A DNA stretch of 64,000 bases, from assembly GCA_037178625.1 (NCBI GenBank), contig CM074144.1:1984001-2048000 (forward strand), given 5' to 3'. The notes beneath the pieces were generated by a model. The model saw only the letters and a list, made by a program, of their open reading frames with translations. It had not been told where the DNA came from and did no database searches. Below are positions 46,285 to 56,195 of this stretch, in pieces; the stretch's first letter is position 1, and the number at the start of each line of letters is the position of its first letter. The stretch is from Skeletonema tropicum (taxonomy: Eukaryota; Bacillariophyta; Thalassiosirophyceae; Thalassiosirales; Thalassiosiraceae). Made by a program: the position numbers and the translations under genes.

Positions 46285-47266
46285 GGATGAAACCTTTTGA
46301 GGGCAAGGTACTAGAGCATAGGTTGTACAAATATGCATGTGGAAATCTAACAAAATGCGTGATCGAGTTAGAATCACTCACTCTCTTTCATTTGTTATCA
46401 AAACGAGTTTCTTACAACCACTCTTTGATTTCATCTTCTTGCATTCACTCTTGATTTCATCTTGATATTTTAGAGAGAGAAGCTTCATTCTAAGCCTAAG
46501 CACACCTACCAGAGAGGTCAAAATATGTTTTAGGATGAACGAAATATCTAGATCTAGAACACGCTGATCGATGCTTCTGTCTTCAGCGCAGCGTCTGATA
46601 TTACAACAATCAACCCATCATGGAGCCCGTCGCATTAAGTGGAAGTGTCTTCAGCGAAGCGTTTTGGATCTTCGATCATTGAAGTGACGCTACCATTTGA
46701 TAATAATGATGGTACTAATCGATAGAGCTTCAATAGATCTTTCCGAAGGTTGTCATATTGTTAAATTTGTTCATTTTGGTCAAATTTGACATATCTAGTG
46801 AAAATCTGGATTTGGAGCCGAATTGGGCCAAGCTCTGCGGAATCTAGACCCGTTTTAACCGGGACGATCAGTAACAAGTCGTCCAACGAAGCTCATTATA
46901 GGCCTAATCGATAGAGCACGATGAGAGCTTTCCAAAACGCTACTCTTCGTCCTCATTGAACGGCTAGAAGACAAGATAGGGCGATTTGCCTATATAACAT
47001 GGATGATGTGAAAGAAGATGCTTCTTTCTCTTTCTAGCCCTGTCCGTGATTCGGGCCTCATATTAACGACGCGATACGACACCGGCTAGTGATGAAAGGC
47101 AAGCAAATTACGAGAAAAGAAGAACCGTCTAAATTGAAATTCAGCAGCTTCTTCGGCAGATGTCACTTTCTTAGCTTTGTTTCAACTTACCCCAAGCATT
47201 CCACCATGTCAACTCAATCAATTACTAACTCTAAAGAGCTTCACTACAATACTAATAATAATATTC
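46285..47266. other. Intergenic region containing a dispersed repeat
   Basis: No gene seen besides the repeat at 46683-46960. The two flanking genes are convergent, so this is 3' flank on both sides. A duplicated CACTCTTTGATTTCATCTT / CACTCTTGATTTCATCTTG pair lies near 46418-46465, and a duplicated CTTCAGCG(A/C)AGCG motif lies near 46583 and 46652. Confidence 0.5.
46683..46960 (-). repeat. Dispersed non-coding repeat, inverted relative to the array copies
   Basis: On the minus strand it reads GCGTTTTGGAAAGCTCTC, CTCTATCGATTAGG, GGACGACTTG, CCCAATTCGGCTCC and then a second half-motif with CTCTATCGATTAGTACCATC. The order and spacing match 917-1190 of the tandem unit, with many substitutions. 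It is an independent member of the same family. No terminal inverted repeat or target duplication could be fixed. Confidence 0.72.
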
Positions 47267-48700
47267 CTACGCATTCCCAACATAAATCCTCCTCTTCCTT
47301 CCAGAACCAGTCTCCAAAATCACTCGCCTCTGAGACAATATATCCAAACCAATAATACCAGCTGGACCTCTGTAAGCTGACCTTCCATCTCCCAACAATT
47401 GGGAAAAGACTGGCAAGTCCCCAATAGCCATGGGTACAGCGTTCCAAGGCTTCCAGTCGCTAGGAGGTGCCTCAAAGGATATGTTGGACTTGTCTTCCTT
47501 GTTTTGGATCGCATTACCGCAAAAGCTTATTCCGATATTCGTCGTGGGCAATAGTTGAGGACGTCCATCTACACCTATACCTTGCACCATGGACATCTTC
47601 TTGTACACACCATCACTTTGAGGCGGCAGGCCCAACAAGGATGCAGCCTTCCAATTCACCACAGAAAACGAAGCACCACAATCCACCACACCCAAAAATG
47701 GTTGCGCCAAGACATCATCTCCTGAGCTACCCTTGGGTGCATTCGCCGAAACAACACGAAATCCAAGCAACCTCGTCTCATTCACAACCACAGCTTCAAT
47801 ATTCGTCATACCCACCCTCTTCGCCTCAGCTCTGACAGTCCCCGGTTTCCACAACCGCAATCTCCCCGCTGGAAAGTCCAAATCCAAATCAAACCGCTCT
47901 AAAACCTCCATCCCAATCATACCTTCCACAGGATCATGACTTGGATCCAAATGCTCCTGTGGAAAATCCGTCACAATTGCATGCAATGGACCTTGTAACG
48001 GAAACAACGCCTCATCCTCACCACCACCACCACCTGAACCTTCAAACTCTCCACAACACAATTCCACATTATTCAATTCCACCAATGACTGTAACGATCC
48101 TGCATCTCCCGCGGATAAACCCTGTTTCGTAATCCCCGATGATTTTGCATTTAGTATCGATTGTAAATGAGGAGTGATCAATTCGGTAGTTAGTCCGGAA
48201 TCCACCATGAAATCGTATGGACCAGTTTTCTCAATGTACAATTGGAGAATGATGTATTCGCGACCTAATCCACCTTTGGGTAGGCGTAGTTTGCGCATTG
48301 GAAAGTCGGCAATGGGTCCTTCGATGGTGGTGGTAGTTGCTGCTGCTGCGGCATTTGCAGTATTGGTGGTGGTAGATTGAGTGGCAAAGAAAGGGAGCAG
48401 GCTGCCGATGAGGCCACTTTGAAATGTCTTTCGTCGCTGAAGATCTGCTGGTTGTTGCTGTTGCTGTTGCTTGCTGTCGTTATTCGGATCTGTTGTTGCC
48501 GAGAGAAAAGTGAGTGGATGATGTCGGCGAGCTGTGTAGCCTGCAGATGGAGATGCACAAGATGATGATGTTGTGATGGATCGACGGATCGCCCGAGCTT
48601 GATGATGTAAGTTGATTTTGAATGCCGCGACCGAGGAGAACGACTCGATGATTGCAAGCATTCCGAGAAGAAGATTAGCTGCAGTTGACCACCTGTTCAT
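47267..48700 (-). CDS. Aspartic-protease-like protein with bipartite plastid / thylakoid-lumen targeting
   Basis: 477 residues from the Met at 48700. The frame is open another 66 codons upstream, but this ATG starts a good signal peptide (LLLGMLAIIESFSSVAA) followed directly by F-K-I, the diatom ASAF-type site for plastid import. A second signal follows at about 88-123: QRRKTFQSGLIGSLLPFF...NAAAAA, with twin arginines, as in Tat-dependent lumen proteins. Seen: two protease-like lobes, FMVDSGLTTELI (D167) and VVDCGASFSVVNW, with GMIGMEVLERFDLDLD and GIIGLDILSQRRVI flaps or strands. The active-site triads are DSG and DCG rather than DTG. Known: the retropepsin/pepsin fold uses two Asp. Inference: a thylakoid-lumen protease or a protease-derived binding protein. 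Confidence 0.78.
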   Translation of the reverse strand: MNRWSTAANLLLGMLAIIESFSSVAAFKINLHHQARAIRRSITTSSSCASPSAGYTARRHHPLTFLSATTDPNNDSKQQQQQQPADLQRRKTFQSGLIGSLLPFFATQSTTTNTANAAAAATTTTIEGPIADFPMRKLRLPKGGLGREYIILQLYIEKTGPYDFMVDSGLTTELITPHLQSILNAKSSGITKQGLSAGDAGSLQSLVELNNVELCCGEFEGSGGGGGEDEALFPLQGPLHAIVTDFPQEHLDPSHDPVEGMIGMEVLERFDLDLDFPAGRLRLWKPGTVRAEAKRVGMTNIEAVVVNETRLLGFRVVSANAPKGSSGDDVLAQPFLGVVDCGASFSVVNWKAASLLGLPPQSDGVYKKMSMVQGIGVDGRPQLLPTTNIGISFCGNAIQNKEDKSNISFEAPPSDWKPWNAVPMAIGDLPVFSQLLGDGRSAYRGPAGIIGLDILSQRRVILETGSGRKRRIYVGNA

Positions 48701-49176
48701 CTTGATGATAATGTTGATTACTATTGTTACGCTAGAGACGACGCGGTTGACGGCGGCATCATGGCGAATCGAATCCGAACGCAAAATTTTTGCGCCATCT
48801 CCGCGGTCGCGCCATTTTTTGCATAGAAACCTGATCGTCTGTCTGTCACTTTTTTGGCAATTTAAACGAAGAAAGAAACACAAGAAAGTCACAAACACAA
48901 TATCGTCGCGTTACACACCACATCATGTCGAAATGACCCCATGCAACCGTATCACGACGGTTCACGGCGACGGTTAGTGTCAACTGGAAAATTCCAATTT
49001 GTATCACAAACAATGACGAAATGCGCTGATAGCGTGTCTTTTAATGTGTCGTTATACTATTCTGTTACAGAAGTGGAGAAATAACGAGAGCGTGCGCGAG
49101 AGAGACGCTAACCGTCATTTTCACGCGTAGCTGAACCGTCGTGGTATGTAGCACGTAATTAACCACCACAAACGTG
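48701..49176. other. Intergenic region between divergent genes
   Basis: 476 bp, no gene or repeat recognised. A GAGAGCGTGCGCGAGAGAG stretch lies near 49086. It must serve the protease-like gene (minus) and the Cys/His-repeat gene (plus). Confidence 0.45.
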
Positions 49177-50097
49177 ATGGCAATGGCAGCACCAAACGAT
49201 ACTGACGAGGAAGAAGATGATTTGGGTGCCTTGATTTACAGAGAAGTTCAACTAAGAAAGGCGGAGGCGGCGGCCGCAGCTGAGGCTGAGAGGAAGAAGA
49301 CATCACCTGCTTCAATCCCTCGTCGAACTTCATCTCGAAAGAGAACGTCTGTTGAGAATCAAAGCGGCGAGGAATCATCGACTAATAGTCGACAACGCAA
49401 CGGTGTTTCGAAACGAAGAAAGCAAGAGTCTTCCAATGAGGATGGGGGAAAAGGAAAAGTAGCTAGAAAGAAGTATAGGCGAAAAAGATGTTCTGTCGAT
49501 GGGTGCACAACCGGTTCCCGAAAGGGGGGAGTGTGCCGTCGCCATGGAGGAAAACACAAACTATGCAGTGTCGAAATATGCACAAACCAAGCTAAGGATG
49601 GAGCAGTGTGCATCAGGCACAGAGCAAAGGTCAAAAAACTATGCAGCAGCGAAGGATGTACAAACCTTGCTAGGAAAGGAGGAGTGTGCGTCAGGCATGG
49701 TGCAAAGATGAAACGATGCAGCAGCGAAGGATGCACAAACCGTGCTGTCAAAGGAGGGGTGTGCATTAGGCATGGTGCGCAGGTCCAACTATGCAGCAGT
49801 GAAGGGTGCACTAACAAAGCTCAGAAAGGGGGAGTGTGCATTAGGCATGGTGCAAAGGTCAAAAAACTTTGCAGCAGTGAAGGGTGTTCAAACCTTGCTA
49901 AAATAGGAGGAGTGTGCATGAAGCATGGTGCAAAGATGAAACGATGCAGCAGCGAAGGATGTTCAAACCTTGCTAGGAACGGAAGAGTGTGTGTGAAACA
50001 TGGTGCAGAGAAAAGGTTTTGCAGCAGCGAAGGGTGCACTAATCAAGTCGTCAAAGGAGGAGTGTGCAAGAGGCATGGTGCAAAAGTTAGTTGGTAA
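49177..50097 (+). CDS. Cys/His-repeat protein, 8 repeats
   Basis: 306 residues, start ATGGCAATGGCAG, with the family N-terminus (NDTDEEEDDLGALIYREVQLRKAEAAAA), a basic Ser/Arg linker (KRRKQESSNEDGGKGK) and eight C-X4-C-X9-C-X2-H units. The first unit is deviant (CSVDGCTTGSRKGGVCRRHGG) and the second has an altered spacer (CSVEICTNQAKDGAVC). All His ligands are kept. It is the only member on the plus strand and lies about 7 kb from the cluster. It ends as HGAKVSW. A one-base change of frame at the end would fuse it to the following open frame. Confidence 0.78.
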   Translation: MAMAAPNDTDEEEDDLGALIYREVQLRKAEAAAAAEAERKKTSPASIPRRTSSRKRTSVENQSGEESSTNSRQRNGVSKRRKQESSNEDGGKGKVARKKYRRKRCSVDGCTTGSRKGGVCRRHGGKHKLCSVEICTNQAKDGAVCIRHRAKVKKLCSSEGCTNLARKGGVCVRHGAKMKRCSSEGCTNRAVKGGVCIRHGAQVQLCSSEGCTNKAQKGGVCIRHGAKVKKLCSSEGCSNLAKIGGVCMKHGAKMKRCSSEGCSNLARNGRVCVKHGAEKRFCSSEGCTNQVVKGGVCKRHGAKVSW

Positions 50098-50551
50098 CAC
50101 AGCAGCGCAGAGACTCCTTTCGGCAGAGAAGAGCAAGTTTCAACGAGGCAGAGGCTCCAACATATCCGCACCGACAGCTCCTCACAAATACACGGGAGAA
50201 CAAATCATTGGAGAGTTGTTCTCAGACAACATGCAACTACTACCTGTCGCCATCAGTCCTCTAGGACTTTTCGGACCCACAAGTAACTATCTCATGTGGC
50301 ATACCACCAAATGGCGACAACAAAACACTCCACAACATCGACAAATCCAAATTTCCAAATGCCCCCAACCATGGCCCAACAAGCATTCACCAGAACCCCA
50401 TAAAACATCCTCGAACGAGCTGACTCTATTTAGAAATCAAAACAACGCAACTACCACTACGGGGGTTCCTACAAAAGCCCTGACCCAAGCACCTACTACA
50501 CACACATTTTCGGGAGAACGGTTTGCAAGGCAAATGGCTCAGCAGGATTAG
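50098..50551 (+). other. Open frame of unknown origin after the Cys/His-repeat gene
   Basis: In a frame different from the repeat gene, about 155 codons stay open from about 50083 to 50551, with AISPLGLFGPTSNYLMW in the middle and a Thr/Gln-rich end. There is no Met near the start and no family I recognise. The QPWPN motif also occurs in the frame at 61421-61738, which precedes a transposase-like gene, so both could be pieces of one mobile-element family. It could instead be a lost C-terminal extension of the repeat gene. Confidence 0.35.
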
Positions 50552-51199
50552 CTGCCATTCAAGCACTCTATGACTATGAGAGCAACAATGGCCCGATAAC
50601 CGCGTCATCACTTAATGATGACCAAATTTCATATTTATTACACAGTACAGATCGCAGATCTATTTCCCACGGAAGTACTTAGCTCTCAGTCGACTCAAGA
50701 GTCTTCTCAGCCATTCACAGATGCTTTTCTTGTTTACAACACCAGTGAAACGTAGCTTACCGTAGCACAGAAATAACCTAACTAAAGCCGTACACACAAA
50801 CGCAGAGAGATGCAATCGTCAATCGTGTGATATATGAATAGCATAGAGCACGGTGGATTCGAGACCGCGGCAGACGACATTTGTGTGACTCCGACTTTGA
50901 ACTAATTCCTACGTAGAGGGTAGTTAGTGAGTTCGACCAATAAAACACCCCTGAGACGGCAACACCCAACATATTCGTGTTCCCCAGACTCTTGCGAGTT
51001 AGAATATGCTGGGTGTTGCCGTCTCACTAGTTGGTTGTCAAAAGCATTCACCCCTAAAATATCTAGTGTATACAAACGGTATTAACGTTTTTGTGCGTGA
51101 GATCATTATGAGAACTATTATTGGATTTTGGGGAATCTAGTTTTGTTTTTGCGCCAAGCGTCATTTCCACATCATCTTGTGCACTCATTCTTGCTAACC
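50552..51199. other. Intergenic region with a strong hairpin
   Basis: No gene seen. It holds the 25-bp stem hairpin described separately and the promoter region of the transposon-related gene at 51200. Confidence 0.5.
50952..51026. repeat. Near-perfect 25-bp inverted repeat (hairpin, 25-nt loop)
   Basis: Arm 1, 50952-50976, reads TGAGACGGCAACACCCAACA and ends in TATTC. Arm 2, 51002-51026, is its reverse complement with one mismatch (A/G at the CCCAAC/CCCAGC position). The loop is 25 nt. No target duplication could be fixed. It may be a tiny fold-back element, a transcript-ending or small-RNA-forming hairpin, or a remnant of paired element ends. Confidence 0.85.
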
Positions 51200-52114
51200 A
51201 TGGCAACAACCCCCAATTCTAGCCACAACAGAGATAGCGGTAGCCGCCGAAATGCGCCGGCTGGGGTGTATACTCCAGTGTCAGGTTCATCCGGGCAATT
51301 TGTTACTCCATCATCTTCAAAAACATCAATACAATTTTGGAATGTGAGGAGTATCTGAAAAATCATGGTGGTTAATCTGATTAACTTTGTATTTATTCAT
51401 TCGAAGAGAAAGTTTGAGGAAGTATTGAAGAAGAACGGTTGTGACAGGCAAACTTACTTTGAAGCACAAATGGTCGGTAACCATTGCATGAATTATGCGG
51501 AGCATAGTGAAGTCATATACAGTGACATGTTCGATGAGTTTGATCCTATCATCGAACAACAAGATCTGAAGGAAGAGTTGAATAATTTCACATTGCGAAT
51601 GAAGGAAGTTGTGTCTCTATGGTTCAAAATCCAACGAGTAATGAAATCCGTCAATAAGCAGTCCGACAAGGCAATTAAAGACTTTGAAGCGAACATTAAG
51701 AAGCTCAAAGATCTCATTGTCAAGCTATTAGTAACTGACGTACCGATTGCCGAGTGGAAGTCAAAACTTCCTGCATTCCCCAAAAGTCATCTCCTCTTCA
51801 TTGGCCATCTTCTTGACCAGCTGACTATGTGGAGAACTCTTGGTGGTTTTGACGAGCAAAACATCGAAAGCGCCCATGCAATCTGGAACCAATTGATGCG
51901 TCAGATGGGCGCTACTCGCGGGAAGGAACTCAAGAAGAAGGTGTTCATTCAGTATTACTTGAAGAGTGCTGAATTCATACAATCTAATATTTTGCGTTTG
52001 AAAGAGGAGTCAAAGCGTCCTAATAAATATGCTCCCCGACGTCCCAGAGCAGAAGATGTCGAAATCAATAATAGCGCTGTTGCAGAGAGACAAATTGATA
52101 CTGTCGAGGTCGAT

Positions 52115-52119
52115 GAAGG
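52115..52119. repeat. Target-site duplication GAAGG, left
   Basis: GAAGG directly abuts the left LTR. The same five bases follow the right LTR at 57118-57122. A 5-bp duplication is standard for Ty1/copia integrases. Confidence 0.93.
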
Positions 52120-52401
52120 TGTTGCAGAAATGGCTTCTCCTGGAGATAATGGTGGAGATGACCCCAACCCTTGCGCCCACCAAGATCCGTCAATCTATAT
52201 TACACACTATCGATAGGTTATTCTCTTATACTAATAGGCTATATACTTTACTATCGATTGTGAGTTCATCGATCTTGGTTCTTGGTTTTCAGGGCTGATG
52301 TAGGTGACTGTGATTGGCTGCGAGAAACAACGTCAGCATACGTGGGCTTCTTCTTGCCTTTCTTGCCGGCCCACTTGTCCTGTTCACTCTGATTCCCAAC
52401 A
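52120..52401 (-). repeat. 3' LTR of the copia element
   Basis: 282 bp. On the minus strand it begins TGTTGGGAATC and ends CTGCAACA, giving TGTTG...CAACA terminal inverted bases. It encodes the last 45 codons of the pol frame and, on the plus strand, the aberrant C-terminus of the disrupted host gene. Confidence 0.93.
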
Positions 52402-53090
52402 CACTCCTGTGAGCCTGAATCAATGGATTGCATTGGTTTAGACTCATCAATTCTTTCTTTCATTTTTTCATAGTGAATGGCCATGAGTTCATCAACATCC
52501 ACTGGACCATGCTCATCGTGAGTAATGTTCATGATAATGTTCCTGAATCGTCGGAACTTTGCCCCGCCGAGAGGTTTTGTGAAGAAGTCTCCGATCATTT
52601 CGTCAGTTGGACAGTATCGTAAGACTGCTTCCTTTCGTTTCAACACGTCCGCTACAAAGAAGTACCTGACATTCATATGCCTGGTTCGCTTGCTGCTTGA
52701 GCCTCTTCCGTTGGTCTCTAGCAACATGGCACTCATGTTATCCTGATGAATTACGGATGGCTTGAGCGGATATCCCTGTGCTTCCATGAAGTATCGAGTC
52801 CAAAGGATGGCAGGCATATTATCATGCACCCCCACGACTTCAGCCTCGGTTGAACTGGTTGTGTTTATCTTTTGACCACTGGATGACCCGTCGATCATTC
52901 CTCTACCGAAGGTCATGTACCCTCCTGTGTGACTTCTCATGTCATCGTGTACCGCAAATGCTCCATCAATGAACCAGTGATTCTGGTCGAGGTATTCTGC
53001 CTCAATGGTCAGCCGTAGCCATTTTGTTCTTCTGATGTATCTCATTGCTCTTGCTAGCTTCTTGTAATCATCCTCGTCGGGAGCATTCAC
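52266..53090 (-). CDS. copia RNase H region
   Basis: About 274 codons in the same frame as the upstream RT segment, separated from it by one TAG near 53136. Seen: APDEDDYKKLARAMRYI, then the RNase H-type WFIDGAFAVHDDMRSHTGGYMTFG, SSTEAEVVGVHD and KTKxxxVRYFFVADVLK-like segments with Asp and Glu of the catalytic core (D in IDGAF, E in STEAE), ending in a Lys-rich tail within the LTR. The apparent Met at 53090 is a GTG and probably not a start; expression would need readthrough of the TAG. Confidence 0.85.
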   Translation of the reverse strand: MNAPDEDDYKKLARAMRYIRRTKWLRLTIEAEYLDQNHWFIDGAFAVHDDMRSHTGGYMTFGRGMIDGSSSGQKINTTSSTEAEVVGVHDNMPAILWTRYFMEAQGYPLKPSVIHQDNMSAMLLETNGRGSSSKRTRHMNVRYFFVADVLKRKEAVLRYCPTDEMIGDFFTKPLGGAKFRRFRNIIMNITHDEHGPVDVDELMAIHYEKMKERIDESKPMQSIDSGSQECVGNQSEQDKWAGKKGKKKPTYADVVSRSQSQSPTSALKTKNQDR

Positions 53091-53138
53091 TCTCTTGGTG
53101 AGGAATGATACGACCAGCCGTAGATCTGGCCTAGCCCG

Positions 53139-56100
53139 CTAGGATCCAAACAGAAGCTGTGCTGTTTTGGATTGAAACAGTTCAGCTCTTTTCTTGTCAA
53201 GCTTCGGCACATTATCTCTCGTTTTGAAGAGGTGATCAGCTGCTGGGGTGGCAGCATATCCGTCCATATCGTCCGGAAGATCCTCTAGCACTCCATCGAA
53301 GAATTTTTCCATATCAACGATAATCTTTTTAGCATCCGAGAAGTCTAGGGTCATGCCGAGGTATTCATGTACCTTTCCTCTAGTAACAGATAGGTTGCCC
53401 ACCTTTCCATATTCTTTTTGTAGTAGATCGATGATGTCACTGACAACGTCTTCGCTCACATGGGAGATCTTCAGATCATCCACATGCCACACGATGGTGC
53501 ACTGTTTCCCATCAATCATTTTATTCACCACGCACCAGTCATACGGGTTGACTTCAAAACCATTGTCGACCATGAAGCGAGTGAGCTTCTTCCAGAACAG
53601 CACTGCCGCAAGAAGAGTTCCATATAGTGCGACGTTCAACCTGCAGTAGATGTATGGCTCTCCTCGACGGTGGTGCACAAACTCTTGATATGTAGGTGGA
53701 TCGATTTTTGCCAGTAGCATCGCCATTTCACCGTCCAACATTACATGCACATCCTTTTTGTCCTTTGGCCATTTTGTCTGTAGGAATGCACCTGGAATAT
53801 CTGCAGTAGCAACGGCTCTTTTTTCATATGCATCTATCATGCATGTCAACATGATTGAGGCTTGCCTCACTGTCGGGGAAGATGCCTCCATTTTTGTCGT
53901 GTATAATCTCTGTGGTCGACCGTCAGCACAGCCACGTCCCTTGATAATCCCATTTCTTTTCTCTTTCAAGTACATGAGATAGTTGAGTGCATTTGCTCTC
54001 TCTTCTTTTGTCATTTCATACCAGTGTTTAGGCTGGAAACCCTGCATGTCGTGTATTTGCTGTAGCTCCTTCGTGATGGCTTCTTCTGCCAGGTCCTCCT
54101 TGCCTTGTTGTTTAAATACTTTGAGCCCCTTTTTCCAGTTCATTTGCTCGGTGACGAGTGTGACTTCTTCCATCATAAACGCATATTCACTTAGAGGCAT
54201 GTCGTCACTATCAAGGCCTTCCTTCCAGCCGAGGTGTCCCGTCAGGAACATACACTCAGCTGTCACCCGTGCGAGTTCAAACTCCTCTGGATCAAGCTTT
54301 GTTTCCTCCACTCCTGTCTCGCAGTCATCATTGAGGGTAAGCATTACCATTTCAATATCGTCAGGTATTTCGCTGCCTTCCATGGCAAACACATCATAGT
54401 TCTTCCTTGGCTGGTTGCGCAAGCTCATCCTGTTGTACGTACGCTCTTCATCCGCATCCGCGTCATCTTCAGTTTCGAGATGACCATTGTCTGCTTCATC
54501 TTCAACGTCTTCAACATCATGGCCATCTTCATCTTCATCTGCACTGTCGAGATGATCACCCACTCCTGGGATTTCCTCGTCGTCACCCACTCCTGGGATT
54601 TCCTCGTCGTCAGAGTCAGGTGTATTATTATTATCATCATTCACTCCTGCATTTTCCTCCGGTTCTGCATTGTCATCATTCACTCCTGCATTTTCCTCGG
54701 ATTCTTGTGCATCTTCTTCTGTCATGGCATCCTCTGTTGCCTCTGCTGCAGTCACTTCATACTCGACGTCATCTTCAGCTTCATCGTCATCTTCTTCATC
54801 GTCATCATCTTCTCTGAGAGCATTGTAGTAGTTACCATCGTTGCTGTCGTCATCACTTTCATCATCATCAATACTATTTCCAGTGCCTTCACTGCCATTG
54901 TCTTCATAATCGCTGTCATCGTCATCATCATCATTCACTCCTGCGTTCGCCTCATCAAGTGGTAGATCGTCTTCATCACGGTCGAGGTCAGCGTAGAGGA
55001 TGTCCAGGTCTTCACCGGCATTGTTAGTGAAGGTAAGATTTTTGGATGCTTTTTGCCTACGTGCCAAACGGTGAACTTGGTCAATAACCCCCTGCGGCAT
55101 GGGCAGAGGTGTGAAGCTGCGACGGTGAATGCGGCGTCCAGTGGAAAGATTCAAGAAGTAATACGAGTTGTCTCCATCTGCTGGCCGAAGAGCGATAGCT
55201 CCAATTGTACGACTGTCCATGGAATTGTCATGTTCTTCATGAGTTTGTACGTAGTCTCCCAATCCAACCTTGCAGTGAGCATGAACATCAAGAGAACGAT
55301 TCACAATGAGTTCAGCGGGACTTTGAGTTTGAGATACTCCACCTTTTAGTGGGAACATATTCCTCCAAAACACTGCAGCAAACACCATTTCGGCAACCAA
55401 GACTGGAGGATAGTGAGTGAAAGGAAGGATGTTGTAGTTAGCTCTCACTCTCTCCTTGATGGTGCGGTTGAACCGCTCTACTTCCGGAACATGCTCGTCC
55501 CTAGCAACGATGTGCAATTGGACGTGCAAGTTAGCAATATCATCCCGCATCGATTCAAATTGATTGTCAGCAAGCATGATCCTCACACGGAATCCTCTCA
55601 CGATGTATAGACCGATGATTTTCTTAAAATGTTCAATGATATGACTCGTTTTCATGGTAGCAAGTCTGCCAGCGGTACCAAATTTGATGTGCTGGGAGAT
55701 GGTCATGAGGAAAGGAATCCCCGTAACCTTCATAATGTCAACGGAGAGTGTTACATTCTTGTAGTGCTCCATAATGTGTCGAGGTATTTCAATGTGTTGC
55801 ACACGAATAGGAGGTGGCTTAACACGTGTTGTTTTGCCCTTTAGATTTCCCAAATCCGGGCCATAGATTATCTCCGCATTTCTGACATCTTGTGCAGTCA
55901 CAGGGCAGTTTTTGATTAACTTGTTTTGAATGAAACGAATGAAATCAGCCGTGGATGGCCGACCAAGACGCTGTTGTAGTATTCTCGCCTGATCAGCTTT
56001 TGCAACGTCCTGCCCAGAGAACTTCAGTTTGTTGTCTTCCACTGTAGTGATGAGGATGGTGCTCTCTTCAGTTCTGTCGTGCATATCAAAACAGTATAGA

Positions 56101-56150
56101 CGGTTGGTTCTCTCAGTAAACCGCACCACTCTCCCGTCCTTCTTGATCAC
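53139..56150 (-). CDS. copia integrase and reverse transcriptase
   Basis: About 1003 codons. Seen: a pre-integrase segment without the usual H-H-C-C zinc ligands; the integrase core with D138 (SVDIM), D195 (LADNQF) and E225 (VERFNRT); a GKT-type LKGKT block near 103; a 200-residue linker very rich in Asp/Glu with duplicated EIPGVGD and ENAGVNDD motifs; and an RT with ATADIPGAFLQTKW, VALYGTLLAAVLFW and the catalytic VWHVDDLKIS. It starts after two in-frame stops (TAG, TGA) that separate it from the protease frame; the nominal first codon is GTG, so it is part of an interrupted polyprotein. Loss of the zinc ligands is unusual and, with the stops, suggests dependence on a helper element. Confidence 0.92.
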   Translation of the reverse strand: MIKKDGRVVRFTERTNRLYCFDMHDRTEESTILITTVEDNKLKFSGQDVAKADQARILQQRLGRPSTADFIRFIQNKLIKNCPVTAQDVRNAEIIYGPDLGNLKGKTTRVKPPPIRVQHIEIPRHIMEHYKNVTLSVDIMKVTGIPFLMTISQHIKFGTAGRLATMKTSHIIEHFKKIIGLYIVRGFRVRIMLADNQFESMRDDIANLHVQLHIVARDEHVPEVERFNRTIKERVRANYNILPFTHYPPVLVAEMVFAAVFWRNMFPLKGGVSQTQSPAELIVNRSLDVHAHCKVGLGDYVQTHEEHDNSMDSRTIGAIALRPADGDNSYYFLNLSTGRRIHRRSFTPLPMPQGVIDQVHRLARRQKASKNLTFTNNAGEDLDILYADLDRDEDDLPLDEANAGVNDDDDDDSDYEDNGSEGTGNSIDDDESDDDSNDGNYYNALREDDDDEEDDDEAEDDVEYEVTAAEATEDAMTEEDAQESEENAGVNDDNAEPEENAGVNDDNNNTPDSDDEEIPGVGDDEEIPGVGDHLDSADEDEDGHDVEDVEDEADNGHLETEDDADADEERTYNRMSLRNQPRKNYDVFAMEGSEIPDDIEMVMLTLNDDCETGVEETKLDPEEFELARVTAECMFLTGHLGWKEGLDSDDMPLSEYAFMMEEVTLVTEQMNWKKGLKVFKQQGKEDLAEEAITKELQQIHDMQGFQPKHWYEMTKEERANALNYLMYLKEKRNGIIKGRGCADGRPQRLYTTKMEASSPTVRQASIMLTCMIDAYEKRAVATADIPGAFLQTKWPKDKKDVHVMLDGEMAMLLAKIDPPTYQEFVHHRRGEPYIYCRLNVALYGTLLAAVLFWKKLTRFMVDNGFEVNPYDWCVVNKMIDGKQCTIVWHVDDLKISHVSEDVVSDIIDLLQKEYGKVGNLSVTRGKVHEYLGMTLDFSDAKKIIVDMEKFFDGVLEDLPDDMDGYAATPAADHLFKTRDNVPKLDKKRAELFQSKTAQLLFGS

Positions 56151-56195
56151 ATTAAAGGAGTTCCCGCTGGCACTAGAGTTGGCTAATCAGACGTA

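Noticed and set aside
51365..52216. First taken as a gag gene of the copia element
   Set aside because: It lies outside the LTRs on the opposite strand, and its reading frame continues beyond the element at 57123; it is the interrupted host gene.
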